Positions 25,340 through 33,105 of a stretch of DNA of 38,921 nt are shown one piece after another. Position 1 is the stretch's first letter. Every line of letters begins with the position of its first letter. The DNA lies in assembly GCA_014874175.1 (NCBI GenBank), contig JACWAD010000009.1, positions 1 to 38,921 of the forward strand. The letters are read 5' to 3'. The stretch is from Thermoleophilia bacterium. Lineage in GTDB: Bacteria > Actinomycetota > Thermoleophilia > BMS3ABIN01. Below the pieces are notes generated by a model. It saw only the letters and a list, made by a program, of their open reading frames with translations, ran no database searches and had not been told where the DNA came from. The position numbers were made by a program, and so were the translations under genes.

Positions 25340-27082
25340 CTAGCCGAAATTAAGGCCCTTAACAATTTCTTCAAGCCGGGCCAGTCCCCCTGCCTGATCG
25401 GCCCCCAAATGCACCCGCAACACGCTCCTGCCGTGACCCTCAAGGGCCTTGAAATCTCCCAGCGCCTGCGCCTGTTTAAAAACGCTGAATCCGTATGCGG
25501 CGCCGGGGATGAGCGCGTCTTCGTTATCGTCACAGGTGAGCTGCAAGAACAGGCCGCCTTCCGGTCCGCCCTTGTGAAGCTGGCCCGTTGAATGCAAAAA
25601 CCTGGGCCCGTACCCGACCGTTACCGCCAGGCGCAGCCGGTCCCGCATGGCCGCCTGGAGCCGGGCGAGAGCGGCGGCGCTTTCCCCGTTTTCTGTCAGG
25701 TAGGCCATTAGCGCCAGGTAGCCTCCCGGACGGGCCTTTCCCAGGAAAGAACCAAGGGCGGTTGAAACCGAGTCAACAGGCGGCGCCAGGCTTTCAGAGT
25801 AGATGCTGAGTGGTGCTTCCATGAGCAGCGGGCTCTGGGGCGGCAGCTCACCGGCTTTTGCGGCCTGCCCAAGCAGGTGGTTGGTGTTATCCTTGCTCTC
25901 CTGAACGTTGGGCTGATCAAACGGATTGATGCCCAGCGCCGCTCCGGCGGCAGCAGTGGCGACCTCCCAGCGAAAGAATTCCTGCCCCAGCTGATAAGGT
26001 TCCTCGACCCCGATGGTCACCACCGGGTGGCCAGCGGCTTTAAGCCGGCTTAAGCCTTTTTCCAGGCCCGCCTCATTGCTGCCGGTCTTAAAAAACACAA
26101 ACAGCCGGTCGCCGCCATAGACATCGGGCCGGCCAATCGCCTCGCCTGCCACCGGCAGCAGGCCTTTGCCCTTTTTCCCCGTGCTTTCCGCCAACAGTTG
26201 CTCTAGCCACATGCCCAGGGCAGCGATTGAACCCGGGGCGATGAAAGTTACCTTGTCCCTTCCCTTAAGCGCCAGCTCGCCGAGGACCGCCCCCAGCACC
26301 AGGCCCGGGTTTTCCCCGCCGGGAACTGGAGCAGCGCAGGCCTGCTGCATAACAAGCGCCTGCCCAAGAAGCGTGGCTACGTCAACGCCTGCCAGGGCCG
26401 CCGGCACAAGGCCGAAGAATGAGAGGGCCGAATAACGCCCTCCGATGCCGGGAAAGTTTAAAAAGATATGGCGAAAATCCCTGCTGGCGGCCAGCTCGGC
26501 CAGCGGCGTTCCCGGATCGGTGATGGCGATGAAATTCTCGCCGGCGCGGCCTCCTTTTTCCTGCGAGACCAGGCGGAAAAAATATTCTCCAAAAGCGTGA
26601 GGCTCGGCCGTGGTTCCCGACTTGCTAGCGACGATAAAAAGCGTGTCTTCCGGCGGAGCCTGCCTTTCAATCTCAAGAACTGTTGCCGGGTCCGTAGTAT
26701 CCAGGACCGTGAGCGGCAACCCATCTTTTGCCAGAGGCAGAACCCTGGCCATCACCTGCGGCGCCAGGCTGCTTCCGCCCATGCCCATGTGGACCACGCG
26801 GCCAAAGCCAGCTTCTCGCGCTTCCTGCCTCAGCTTCAGCAGCAGGTCCTGGTTAAGCTCCATGGTCTGGGCAACGTCAAGCCAGCCCAGCGAGCCGGCA
26901 ACCTGGCCCTTCTCCCTGGCGCTCCCGCCCCACAGGGATGGATCCCTTTGCCAGAGCCGCAGGCCAAAGCCGGTTTCTGCAAGAACCGCCAGCCGCTTCT
27001 CTACCGCTTTGCTATATGAACCCAGATCCAGTGTCATCCGGGCAGCCTTTCCTGGCTGAGCATCATTCTCCGTCTTCACCAC
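25340..27082 (-). CDS. pgi: Glucose-6-phosphate isomerase
   Basis: The enzyme interconverts glucose 6-phosphate and fructose 6-phosphate. The 580-residue product has the sugar-isomerase motifs FIVASKSGTTAEP (phosphate-binding loop) and FPGIGGRYSALSFFGLVPA. Its style resembles the isomerase half of transaldolase-isomerase fusions found in actinobacteria and cyanobacteria, though no transaldolase domain is attached. I list the GTG at 27082, with GGGAG 8 bases upstream; an ATG 15 codons in (MTLDLG) with GGAAAGG is a fair alternative. It is the first gene of the pgi-gnd-nuo unit. Confidence 0.92.
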   Translation of the reverse strand: MVKTENDAQPGKAARMTLDLGSYSKAVEKRLAVLAETGFGLRLWQRDPSLWGGSAREKGQVAGSLGWLDVAQTMELNQDLLLKLRQEAREAGFGRVVHMGMGGSSLAPQVMARVLPLAKDGLPLTVLDTTDPATVLEIERQAPPEDTLFIVASKSGTTAEPHAFGEYFFRLVSQEKGGRAGENFIAITDPGTPLAELAASRDFRHIFLNFPGIGGRYSALSFFGLVPAALAGVDVATLLGQALVMQQACAAPVPGGENPGLVLGAVLGELALKGRDKVTFIAPGSIAALGMWLEQLLAESTGKKGKGLLPVAGEAIGRPDVYGGDRLFVFFKTGSNEAGLEKGLSRLKAAGHPVVTIGVEEPYQLGQEFFRWEVATAAAGAALGINPFDQPNVQESKDNTNHLLGQAAKAGELPPQSPLLMEAPLSIYSESLAPPVDSVSTALGSFLGKARPGGYLALMAYLTENGESAAALARLQAAMRDRLRLAVTVGYGPRFLHSTGQLHKGGPEGGLFLQLTCDDNEDALIPGAAYGFSVFKQAQALGDFKALEGHGRSVLRVHLGADQAGGLARLEEIVKGLNFG

Positions 27083-27389
27083 GGCGGCGCTCCCATCATG
27101 GCAGCCGCAGAATGATGCCCGGCTTCATTGTCAATAATATTTTGTAACATTAAAGATACTTTCCGCTTGTGCATCATGCCAATTTAAGATGCATTTGGCC
27201 AAAAAGCATGCTGGAAAAGTTTTCCCCGGCGCGCAAAAACAAAACCTGGATGGCAATTCCGCCATTTTGACCAGACGCGCGAAACGTCAAAGGGGCGATC
27301 TGCAGCGGACTCCGCTTCCAACTCCCCGCGGCTGCGGCCCGGGCCCCTCAAATTCCAACGAAAAAGGCCGCTGTGTTATCATGTCTCAT
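27083..27389. other. Intergenic region between divergent pgi and pgsA
   Basis: I see no gene. A consensus TTGACA occurs on the minus strand at 27134-27129, pointing at pgi, but no good -10 lies 16-18 bp further on. The part around 27130-27200 is AT-rich; 27220-27360 is GC-rich with short GC palindromes but no terminator. The heptad array begins at 27390. Confidence 0.5.
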
Positions 27390-27515
27390 GTTTACGATTT
27401 CCAGTTTACGATTTCCAGTTTCCGGTTTACGGTTTCCTGTTTGGGCGTTTAGCGTTTGGTCTTTCGAATTTTGGTTTTTTGTCTGGTATTCAGCGTCCAG
27501 AATCCAGCATCCGCT
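27390..27515 (+). repeat. Degenerate heptanucleotide array (18 units) abutting pgsA
   Basis: These 126 bases divide into 18 consecutive 7-mers without a phase break. The first part alternates GTTTACG and ATTTCCA (27390-27417), then GTTTCCG, GTTTACG and GTTTCCT. The middle decays into T-rich units, and the last four units are of the type GTCCAGA, ATCCAGC, ATCCGCT. Two bases later comes the pgsA ATG. The same TTT-type then CATCC-type order is seen at 2525-2559 and, inverted, at 37973-38035. Confidence 0.8.
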
Positions 27516-27517
27516 TA

Positions 27518-28048
27518 ATGGCTAACTTTTTTACCACCTTGCGAATTCTTGCCATGCCGGCGATTTTCCTGCTTGCGCTTAAGTCCGGCGGCGCCAGCAA
27601 CGCAGCCTTCGCGATCTTTCTGGCTGCAGCCTTTACCGACCTGATCGACGGCAATCTGGCGCGGCTCACCGGCTCCGTCACCGAGCTGGGTAAATCTCTC
27701 GATCCCGTTGCCGACCAGGTCCTGATTGGAGGCACAATTATCGCCCTTACGATCTCAGGGCGGCTGCCCCTGCCCGGAATCATCCTGGTAGCGGCCCGGG
27801 ATATTTTCCTGATTGTTGGGTATAAGCTGTTCAGACGCCGCGGCGTCGTCATCAGGGTGTCAAAACTGGGTAAGACCTATACCGTGGTGCTGCTGCTGGC
27901 GATGATCATGGCGCTGGCCAGTATTGGCAGGCAGCATTGGTACGCTGCCCTTTTCGGCATCTGGCCCTGGCTGTTCTGGGCCGGCGTCGCCGGCTCCTTG
28001 CTCTCCGGCGTTGCCTACACGCTCAAGGCAATCAGGGAGCTCGGCTGA
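27518..28048 (+). CDS. CDP-alcohol phosphatidyltransferase (PgsA-like)
   Basis: This 176-residue membrane enzyme carries the complete CDP-alcohol phosphotransferase motif DGx2ARx8Gx3Dx3D, with Asp44, Arg49, Gly58, Asp62 and Asp66. The length and helices fit phosphatidylglycerophosphate synthase or a related synthase; other acceptors such as inositol or cardiolipin precursors are possible in actinobacteria. The ATG at 27518 has no Shine-Dalgarno because the heptad array runs up to two bases before it. An in-frame TTG at 27479 lies inside the array and would add 13 residues encoded by repeat sequence, which I think unlikely. Heptads also occur 35 bp after the stop. Confidence 0.88.
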   Translation: MANFFTTLRILAMPAIFLLALKSGGASNAAFAIFLAAAFTDLIDGNLARLTGSVTELGKSLDPVADQVLIGGTIIALTISGRLPLPGIILVAARDIFLIVGYKLFRRRGVVIRVSKLGKTYTVVLLLAMIMALASIGRQHWYAALFGIWPWLFWAGVAGSLLSGVAYTLKAIRELG

Positions 28049-28082
28049 TCTGCATCCAGGCGGCAGCCCGTTCCGGCAGAAA

Positions 28083-28103
28083 AAAGGCAAAAGGCAAAGG
28101 CGC
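28083..28103 (+). repeat. Short AAAGGCA heptads after pgsA
   Basis: AAAGGCA occurs twice in tandem (28083-28096) followed by a diverged AAGGCGC unit. This is a second 7-bp-periodic tract, with a different core word, on the other side of pgsA. Confidence 0.45.
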
Positions 28104-28148
28104 GAGACGCGCAACCGGCTTCTGCCGCCTGGCTCCCGGGCCGTGATG

Positions 28149-28177
28149 TTTTCAACGTTTATGGCTTGCAATATAAT
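28149..28177 (+). promoter_or_regulatory. Sigma-70-type promoter for the nucleotidyltransferase gene
   Basis: TTTTCA (28149-28154) is followed by exactly 17 bp and a perfect TATAAT (28172-28177). Initiation would be near 28184, leaving a 45-base leader that contains the GGGAAAGGA ribosome site of the next gene. Confidence 0.6.
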
Positions 28178-28228
28178 TACCCATTGCCAGCCCGCCGCCG
28201 GGGTCCGGTCTGAAAGGGAAAGGATTGT

Positions 28229-30742
28229 ATGAAGGCAGTAGTGATGGCTGGGGGAGAGGGCACGAGGCTGAGGCCGTTGACCAGCAACCAGCCCAAGCCC
28301 ATGGTCCCCATAGTTAACAAGCCGTGCATGGAACATATCATTGAGCTGCTAAAGCAGCATGGGCTCAGCAACATTGTCGTCACCGTTGCCTTCCTGCCCC
28401 AGAGCGTGCGCGCCTATTTCGGCGACGGCTCCTCACTGGGCGTCTCGATCGAATACTCGGTCGAGGAGAGCCCGCTGGGGACCGCGGGAAGCATCCGCAA
28501 CGCCGCTGAACACCTGGACGAGACCTTCATAGTCATTAGCGGCGACGCCCTCACCGACTTTAACCTCAGCGAGATCATCAATTTTCATAATCGCAAGAAA
28601 TCCCTTATAACAATCGCCTTGAAATCTGTTGAAAACCCGCTTGAGTTTGGTGTTGTAATTATCGACGATGAGAACCGCATCAAGCAGTTCCTGGAGAAGC
28701 CGAGCTGGGGCCAGGTATTTAGCGATTATGTCAACACGGGCATTTATGTGCTCGAGCCCGAGATTTTTGACTACATCCCCGAAGGGGAAAAGTACGATTT
28801 CAGCCAGCAGCTTTTCCCCAAGATGCTGGAGCGGGGCAAGCCCATGTTCGGCTATCCCTGCGACGGCTACTGGCAGGACATCGGCAATGTCAACCAGTAC
28901 CTGAGGGCAAACCATGACGCTCTCGACGGCAAGGTGAAGGTCAACATCCCCGGGATCCGGCTCCAGGAAAATATCTACATCGGCGAGAAACTGAACCTGG
29001 GCAGCCTTGACAACATCCGCGGCCCGGCGCTGATCGGCAACTACGCCAAGATCGATCCGGAAGCCAAGATCATGCCCTATTCCATCTTCGGGAACAACGT
29101 CGTAGTCAAGGACAACGCCGAGACCGACCACTGCGTTATCGACTCCAACACCTACATAGGCTCCGTCGCCAAGGTGAGCGGCTCGCTGGTGGGCAAGAAC
29201 TGCGAGATCAAGCCCAGCGCCACTATCCATGCTAACGCCGCCATAGGCGATGAGTGCAGCATCGGCGAGCACAGCATGATCGCCAGCAACGTCAAGATAT
29301 ATCCGTTCAAGGTTATCGAAGCAGGCGCCCATGTCCACAGCAGCATCATCTGGGAGTGGCGGGCGCTCTCCACGCTGTTTGGCAAGGACGGCGTCTCCGG
29401 CCTGGTTAACGTCGATATTACCACCGAGCTGGCGCTGAAGCTGGGGATGGCGTACGGGACGACGCTTGACAAGGGATCCCAGGTGACCTGCAGCCGGGAC
29501 GAACACCCGGCTTCCCGCATGATCAAGAGGGCCATTATCGCCGGGCTAACCTCAACCGGGGTAGGCGTGCGGGACCTCAGGGTAACGCCGGCGGCGGTAA
29601 ACCGTTTCGGCCTCAAGAGCGGCCGCGCGGCCGGCGGCATTCATGTGCGCGCATCGGCCTGGCATCCCGAGTTGATACAGATCCTTTTCTTCGAGCCGCC
29701 CGGCAGCCCCGTTTCACCGGCAACGGAGCGTGAGATAGAAAAATACTATAACCAGCACAACTACCGGCGCGCCTTTTATACGGAGATCGGCCAGATCCTT
29801 TACCCGGCCCGCTCCACCGAGGAATACATCCACGGCCTCCTTACCAGTTGGGACACCGACAAGATCCGCAGCCGCGGCTTCCGCTTTCTGCTTGACTACA
29901 GCTTCAGCTCCGCCTCGCTGATCGCCAGCCGCATGCTCTCCCGGCTGGGCGCGGAGATAATCGCCCTTAACACTTTCCTTGACGAGGACAAAAGTTCGAC
30001 CATATCCTCGCGGTATGAGCCGGGTTCAGGCCGCATGCAGAAGCTGGTCCTGTCAGCCGGTGCCGACCTGGGGATAATCATGGACAACGCTGCGGAGAAG
30101 ATCTTTCTCGTCGACGAACAGGGCCACGAGATATCAACGGAAAGAACCCTGTTCCTGCTGCTGAAGCTGATGGCAGCCTCTGAAGGCAAGGGAACTATCG
30201 CCGTGCCGCTGACCGTCTCGCGGCTGGCGGAAAAGCTGGTGGAGGGGACGGGCTGCCGCATCCTGAGAACCAAGGTATCCCAGGCCGCATTGACCGAGGC
30301 GTCTGCCGGCCCGGACATCATCTTTGCGGGCGCCATTGGCGGCGACTACATCTTTCCCCTGTTCCTGCCGGCGCAGGACGCGCTGATGAGCATGGGAAAG
30401 GTGCTGGAGTTGCTGGCGCTTTCTGAAAAACCACTGTCGCATCTGGTGGCGGACATCCCTGACACGACGCTTCTGCATGAAACAAAGAGCTGCCCCTGGC
30501 CGCTAAAGGGAGCCGCCATGCGGGAGATTTCGGAAAGCGTGCTTGATGAAGAAAACGTGGACAGGCTGGACGGGGTCAAGGTTTTCTATGACGAAGGCTG
30601 GGTGCAGATACTGCCCTCTCCTGATGAGCCCCTGTTCGAGATTTACGCTGAGGGAGACACAATGGACGATTCCCGCGAGCTGCTGGAGCGTTTCTCGGCC
30701 AAGCTCGACGAGGTGATGGCGGCGCACGAACAAGAAGTCTAA
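28229..30742 (+). CDS. Sugar-phosphate nucleotidyltransferase fused to a degenerate phosphomannomutase domain
   Basis: The 837-residue protein has three parts. Residues 1-235 are a nucleotidyltransferase with [13 protein letters not shown] and PKPMVPI, as in GDP-mannose or glucose-1-phosphate pyrophosphorylases. Residues about 250-360 are left-handed beta-helix hexapeptide repeats (for example [15 protein letters not shown]). From about 375 it resembles phosphomannomutase/phosphoglucomutase. In that domain the phosphoserine loop (usually xASHNP) reads RASAWHPE at 474-481, and the metal-binding DGDxDR reads DNAAEK at 619-624, so mutase activity is unlikely. Similar long proteins are known in actinobacteria and cyanobacteria and are usually annotated as mannose-1-phosphate guanylyltransferase. 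It probably supplies activated sugar for cell-envelope glycans. GGAAAGGA precedes the ATG. Confidence 0.85.
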   Translation: MKAVVMAGGEGTRLRPLTSNQPKPMVPIVNKPCMEHIIELLKQHGLSNIVVTVAFLPQSVRAYFGDGSSLGVSIEYSVEESPLGTAGSIRNAAEHLDETFIVISGDALTDFNLSEIINFHNRKKSLITIALKSVENPLEFGVVIIDDENRIKQFLEKPSWGQVFSDYVNTGIYVLEPEIFDYIPEGEKYDFSQQLFPKMLERGKPMFGYPCDGYWQDIGNVNQYLRANHDALDGKVKVNIPGIRLQENIYIGEKLNLGSLDNIRGPALIGNYAKIDPEAKIMPYSIFGNNVVVKDNAETDHCVIDSNTYIGSVAKVSGSLVGKNCEIKPSATIHANAAIGDECSIGEHSMIASNVKIYPFKVIEAGAHVHSSIIWEWRALSTLFGKDGVSGLVNVDITTELALKLGMAYGTTLDKGSQVTCSRDEHPASRMIKRAIIAGLTSTGVGVRDLRVTPAAVNRFGLKSGRAAGGIHVRASAWHPELIQILFFEPPGSPVSPATEREIEKYYNQHNYRRAFYTEIGQILYPARSTEEYIHGLLTSWDTDKIRSRGFRFLLDYSFSSASLIASRMLSRLGAEIIALNTFLDEDKSSTISSRYEPGSGRMQKLVLSAGADLGIIMDNAAEKIFLVDEQGHEISTERTLFLLLKLMAASEGKGTIAVPLTVSRLAEKLVEGTGCRILRTKVSQAALTEASAGPDIIFAGAIGGDYIFPLFLPAQDALMSMGKVLELLALSEKPLSHLVADIPDTTLLHETKSCPWPLKGAAMREISESVLDEENVDRLDGVKVFYDEGWVQILPSPDEPLFEIYAEGDTMDDSRELLERFSAKLDEVMAAHEQEV

Positions 30743-30763
30743 AACCGGATGGTGGAGGCTGAA

Positions 30764-31378
30764 TCAGGACCCTTTTGCATGACTGGGCTCGGCCTGTCCT
30801 TCTGCCGTTCTGGCGATAACTTGCTTGGTTACGCTCCTCAGGGCTTCAAAAACTCCCTCACCGGTAAGGGCGCAGGACTCCGCCGCCGGCGATCCGGTCT
30901 GGTTAAGCAGCTCGTCCAGGTCCCGGACGGGGAAGACGTCAGTCAGATCGCGCTTGTTATACTGCATCACCAGCCCCAGGTCGAGATGGCTGTCGCCCTG
31001 GCCGGCGAGGTTGTCCCACATGTTCAGGTATGCTTCGATGTTGTCATCAAGCCGGTCCAGCTGGGAATCGGCCACGAAGACAATGCCGTCCACACCCTGG
31101 ATCACGAGCTTGCGGCTGGCGTTATGCTGCGGCTGCCCCGGTACAGTGTACAAATGAAACCTGGTTTTCAGCCCTTTGACCTTTTCCAGGGTGAGAGGCA
31201 AGAAATCAAAATAGAGCGTTCTTTCCTCTTCTGTGGCAATTGAGATAAGCTTGCCTTTTACCTGGGGCGTAATCTTGCGGTAAACGTACTGGATGCTTGT
31301 GGTTTTACCGCCCAGGGCGCAGCCGTAATAGACAATTTTATAGTTGATTTCGCCTGCTGCCAGATTAATCAGTGCCAC
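30764..31378 (-). CDS. MglA-like small Ras-family GTPase
   Basis: The 204-residue protein is a close match to MglA, the polarity GTPase of gliding and twitching bacteria. It has a P-loop GCALGGKTT at 19-27 (MglA-type, GxxxxGKTT), switch region TLYFDFLPL, the MglA-type TVPGQ at 78-82 followed by NASRKLVIQGVDGIVFVADS, and the base-recognition NKRD at 141-144. The GTG start at 31378 has AAGGAG upstream and overlaps the roadblock gene by 14 bp. The pair is probably MglA plus its MglB-type GTPase-activating partner. It converges on the nucleotidyltransferase with a 21-bp gap and no visible terminator. Confidence 0.9.
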   Translation of the reverse strand: MALINLAAGEINYKIVYYGCALGGKTTSIQYVYRKITPQVKGKLISIATEEERTLYFDFLPLTLEKVKGLKTRFHLYTVPGQPQHNASRKLVIQGVDGIVFVADSQLDRLDDNIEAYLNMWDNLAGQGDSHLDLGLVMQYNKRDLTDVFPVRDLDELLNQTGSPAAESCALTGEGVFEALRSVTKQVIARTAEGQAEPSHAKGS

Positions 31379-31874
31379 CGCGTTCTCCTTGGGCGTCAAA
31401 AAGTTCGTCGATTGCCCGCCTGATCCCTTCGGCGTAGCCAGGCTCCTGATCCAGGCTCCTCGGCTGCCCGTCAGGCCCCAGCCTGAGCACGGCGTTAAGG
31501 CTCCTTGCCGCCTTTGCGGCCAGCAGGCGCACCTTGCCCAGCTCGGTAGCCTTTCCAAAGCATATCACCAGCAGGACATCTCCAGTAACCTGCTCGATGT
31601 AGACCTTGATCCGGCTTCCTTCCTGGAACATGACGCTAAAATCATAATCGTTCATCATCCGGGTGAGTTGCCTGGTGGCCGCAAAAGAACCGGAGGCAAG
31701 CGAGGCTAAGGAATCTACGTTGCCTTTAAGCCCGGCCGCGGAATAATACATTATTGTCTGGCCGCTGGTCGTGATCAGGCCCAGGAACTGGGCCACAAGC
31801 TCCTCGCTGAGCTGCCCGAGAACGCGGTCGGCGGCCTCAAGCTGGGATTTTAAGACTGTCTGGTTTCTGCCCAA
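31365..31874 (-). CDS. Roadblock/LC7-domain protein, MglB-like
   Basis: The 169-residue protein has a single roadblock/LC7-type domain: an N-terminal helix, then FLGLITTSGQTIMYYSAAG, a central SFAATRQLTRMM helix and VYIEQVTGDVLLVICFG. Such proteins dimerise and act on MglA-type GTPases as activating proteins or scaffolds. Its 3' end overlaps mglA, so the pair is coupled. A C-terminal extension of about 45 residues beyond the core contains LNAVLRLGPDG and YAEGIRRAIDELF helices. The TTG start at 31874 has a poor ribosome site and is the least certain part of the call. It is transcribed divergently from the RsiG-like gene. Confidence 0.8.
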   Translation of the reverse strand: MGRNQTVLKSQLEAADRVLGQLSEELVAQFLGLITTSGQTIMYYSAAGLKGNVDSLASLASGSFAATRQLTRMMNDYDFSVMFQEGSRIKVYIEQVTGDVLLVICFGKATELGKVRLLAAKAARSLNAVLRLGPDGQPRSLDQEPGYAEGIRRAIDELFDAQGERGGTD

Positions 31875-32004
31875 AAATCCGGTCGCAATCTGGTTGGCTG
31901 ATGTGGTAAAACCCTAATATTGCTATCGGCAATGATGGCTGCCGTCCACAGCTCGCAGGAACGGCTAGAAAAACCACTTTTTTGCGAATTCTCTAAGGGT
32001 AAAG

Positions 32005-32033
32005 TTGAACCTTTGCCCGGGGGAGAATATAAT
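32005..32033 (+). promoter_or_regulatory. Near-consensus sigma-70 promoter for the RsiG-like gene
   Basis: TTGAAC (32005-32010), a 17-bp spacer and TATAAT (32028-32033) match consensus in 11 of 12 positions. Transcription should begin near 32040, just before the GGGGAGG at 32055-32061, which favours the TTG start at 32067 and excludes starts upstream of 32040. Confidence 0.75.
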
Positions 32034-32066
32034 GAATTGCAAAGAATGATGACCGGGGAGGTCAAG

Positions 32067-32336
32067 TTGGATAATCTTCCGGAACTTTCGAGCCTGTCCG
32101 ACCAGGATCTAAAAAAGATGATCCACGAGCTGGCTTCCGAAGAACAGGAGCTTAGCTTCCAGCGACGCATCCTGCACGGCAAGATTGATATTCTCAGGGC
32201 AGAGCTGGTTCAGAGGCTTTCCAGGAAAAGGGGAGAGGGGGAATCGCTGATCAACGACGATGACGTGACCATGCTCAGCGAAATCCTCTCCCGCAGGGAG
32301 CCATTTCCCATGGGCGGCTCGCCCAGCGGCAAGTAA
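32067..32336 (+). CDS. RsiG-like anti-sigma factor (putative c-di-GMP-responsive)
   Basis: This is an 89-residue, all-helical protein beginning LPELSSLSDQDLKKMIHEL. It resembles actinobacterial RsiG, the anti-sigma factor that holds sigma-WhiG when bound to c-di-GMP. The published RsiG signature, as I recall it, is E(X3)S(X2)R(X3)Q(X3)D. Here the spacing is exact with Glu26, Ser30, Arg33, position 37 and Asp41, but position 37 is His instead of Gln. LHGKIDILRAEL after it is typical of the family. I choose the TTG at 32067 because GGGGAGG lies five bases upstream and the promoter at 32005-32033 is so close. No sigma factor is in the window. It diverges from the MglB/MglA pair and leads the operon toward garA-like and ftsR-like genes. 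Confidence 0.72.
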   Translation: MDNLPELSSLSDQDLKKMIHELASEEQELSFQRRILHGKIDILRAELVQRLSRKRGEGESLINDDDVTMLSEILSRREPFPMGGSPSGK

Positions 32337-32380
32337 GCGCGGCCGCAGATCAATCCTACCATCAGAAAAGGGGAGTTGCT

Positions 32381-32632
32381 GTGCCTGATCGGGTTATTCC
32401 GGCAATTGAGAGGCTTTTTCAGGACCTTGGCGTTGAGATAGTCGAAGAAAGGGTCCTTCATTTTGTCATCCAGGAAATTCATGACGGCCGAACGCTGGCG
32501 GAAGCGCTGGAGGAGCCTTACGTGAAGAACAACACCACCGCCGCCTGGAGGCGCGAAGTGCTTGAACGGCCGGCGCTGGTCAAGGCAGTTGAAGAAGAAA
32601 TCAGAAAGTCATTCGAGGCGCGCGGCGGTTAG
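32381..32632 (+). CDS. Small conserved protein of unknown function
   Basis: This is an 83-residue, highly charged, mostly helical protein. It starts at a GTG with GGGGAG six bases upstream. The middle has HFVIQEIHDGRTLAEALEEP and the end EEEIRKSF. I recognise the style from uncharacterised actinobacterial proteins but know no function. It has no Cys, signal peptide or membrane segment. It lies 44 bp after the RsiG-like gene and 5 bp before the FHA gene, so it is in the same operon and probably part of the same regulatory module. Confidence 0.75.
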   Translation: MPDRVIPAIERLFQDLGVEIVEERVLHFVIQEIHDGRTLAEALEEPYVKNNTTAAWRREVLERPALVKAVEEEIRKSFEARGG

Positions 32633-32637
32633 AAAAC

Positions 32638-33105
32638 ATGACCAGGGTCTACTGTCAGGAATGTGGTTACCGAAACGCGGCGGAAGGCAAATACTGCAGC
32701 AAGTGTGGAGCCCTGCTGCCCGAGAGTGACACAGGCTCGGAGACGACGATCAGGTTCTCACCGGATGCCGATGAAGAACCGGAAACGGCAGAGATCGGTG
32801 AAATCGCCGGCGAGGGCGTTTCCCTGGTTGTCCGCAGCGGCGGCGGCATGGCCGGCGAGAGCTTTATTCCCGAAAAAGAAGAAACCTCCATCGGACGCAA
32901 TCCCGACAGCGACATTTTTCTTGACGACATCACCGTCTCGCGGCGGCATGCACTCCTGATCCACAAGCACGACGGCTATTACATCCAGGATAAGGGCAGC
33001 CTTAACGGCACGTACGTCAACAGGGTCCGGGTCGAGACCCAGAGGCTATCTGACGGCGACCAGCTGCAGATCGGCAAGTACAAGCTAACGTTTATCCAGC
33101 GATGA
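32638..33105 (+). CDS. GarA/OdhI-like FHA-domain protein with N-terminal zinc ribbon
   Basis: The 155-residue protein has a zinc ribbon with Cys6, Cys9, Cys20 and Cys23, a linker containing SETTIRF with Thr36-Thr37, and a C-terminal FHA domain (SIGR at 84-87, VSRRHA at 100-105, GSLNGTYVN at 120-128). GarA of mycobacteria and OdhI of corynebacteria have an ETT motif phosphorylated by Ser/Thr kinases; the FHA domain then binds its own tail and releases 2-oxoglutarate dehydrogenase and glutamate enzymes. The ETT motif and the downstream ftsR-like gene support a GarA role, which is inference. A zinc ribbon is not part of classical GarA. The stop overlaps the next start (ATGA). Confidence 0.85.
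   Translation: MTRVYCQECGYRNAAEGKYCSKCGALLPESDTGSETTIRFSPDADEEPETAEIGEIAGEGVSLVVRSGGGMAGESFIPEKEETSIGRNPDSDIFLDDITVSRRHALLIHKHDGYYIQDKGSLNGTYVNRVRVETQRLSDGDQLQIGKYKLTFIQR

Noticed and set aside
27106-27134. Sigma-70 promoter for pgi from the minus-strand TTGACA
   Set aside because: No acceptable -10 lies at 16-18 bp, so a consensus -35 alone was not enough.
27390-27515. CRISPR array
   Set aside because: The period is 7 bp, with no long conserved repeats and no spacers, and there are no cas genes nearby.
31920-32066. Longer RsiG-like protein starting at 31920
   Set aside because: A near-consensus promoter at 32005-32033 would lie inside the coding region, and the TTG at 32067 has a strong ribosome site.
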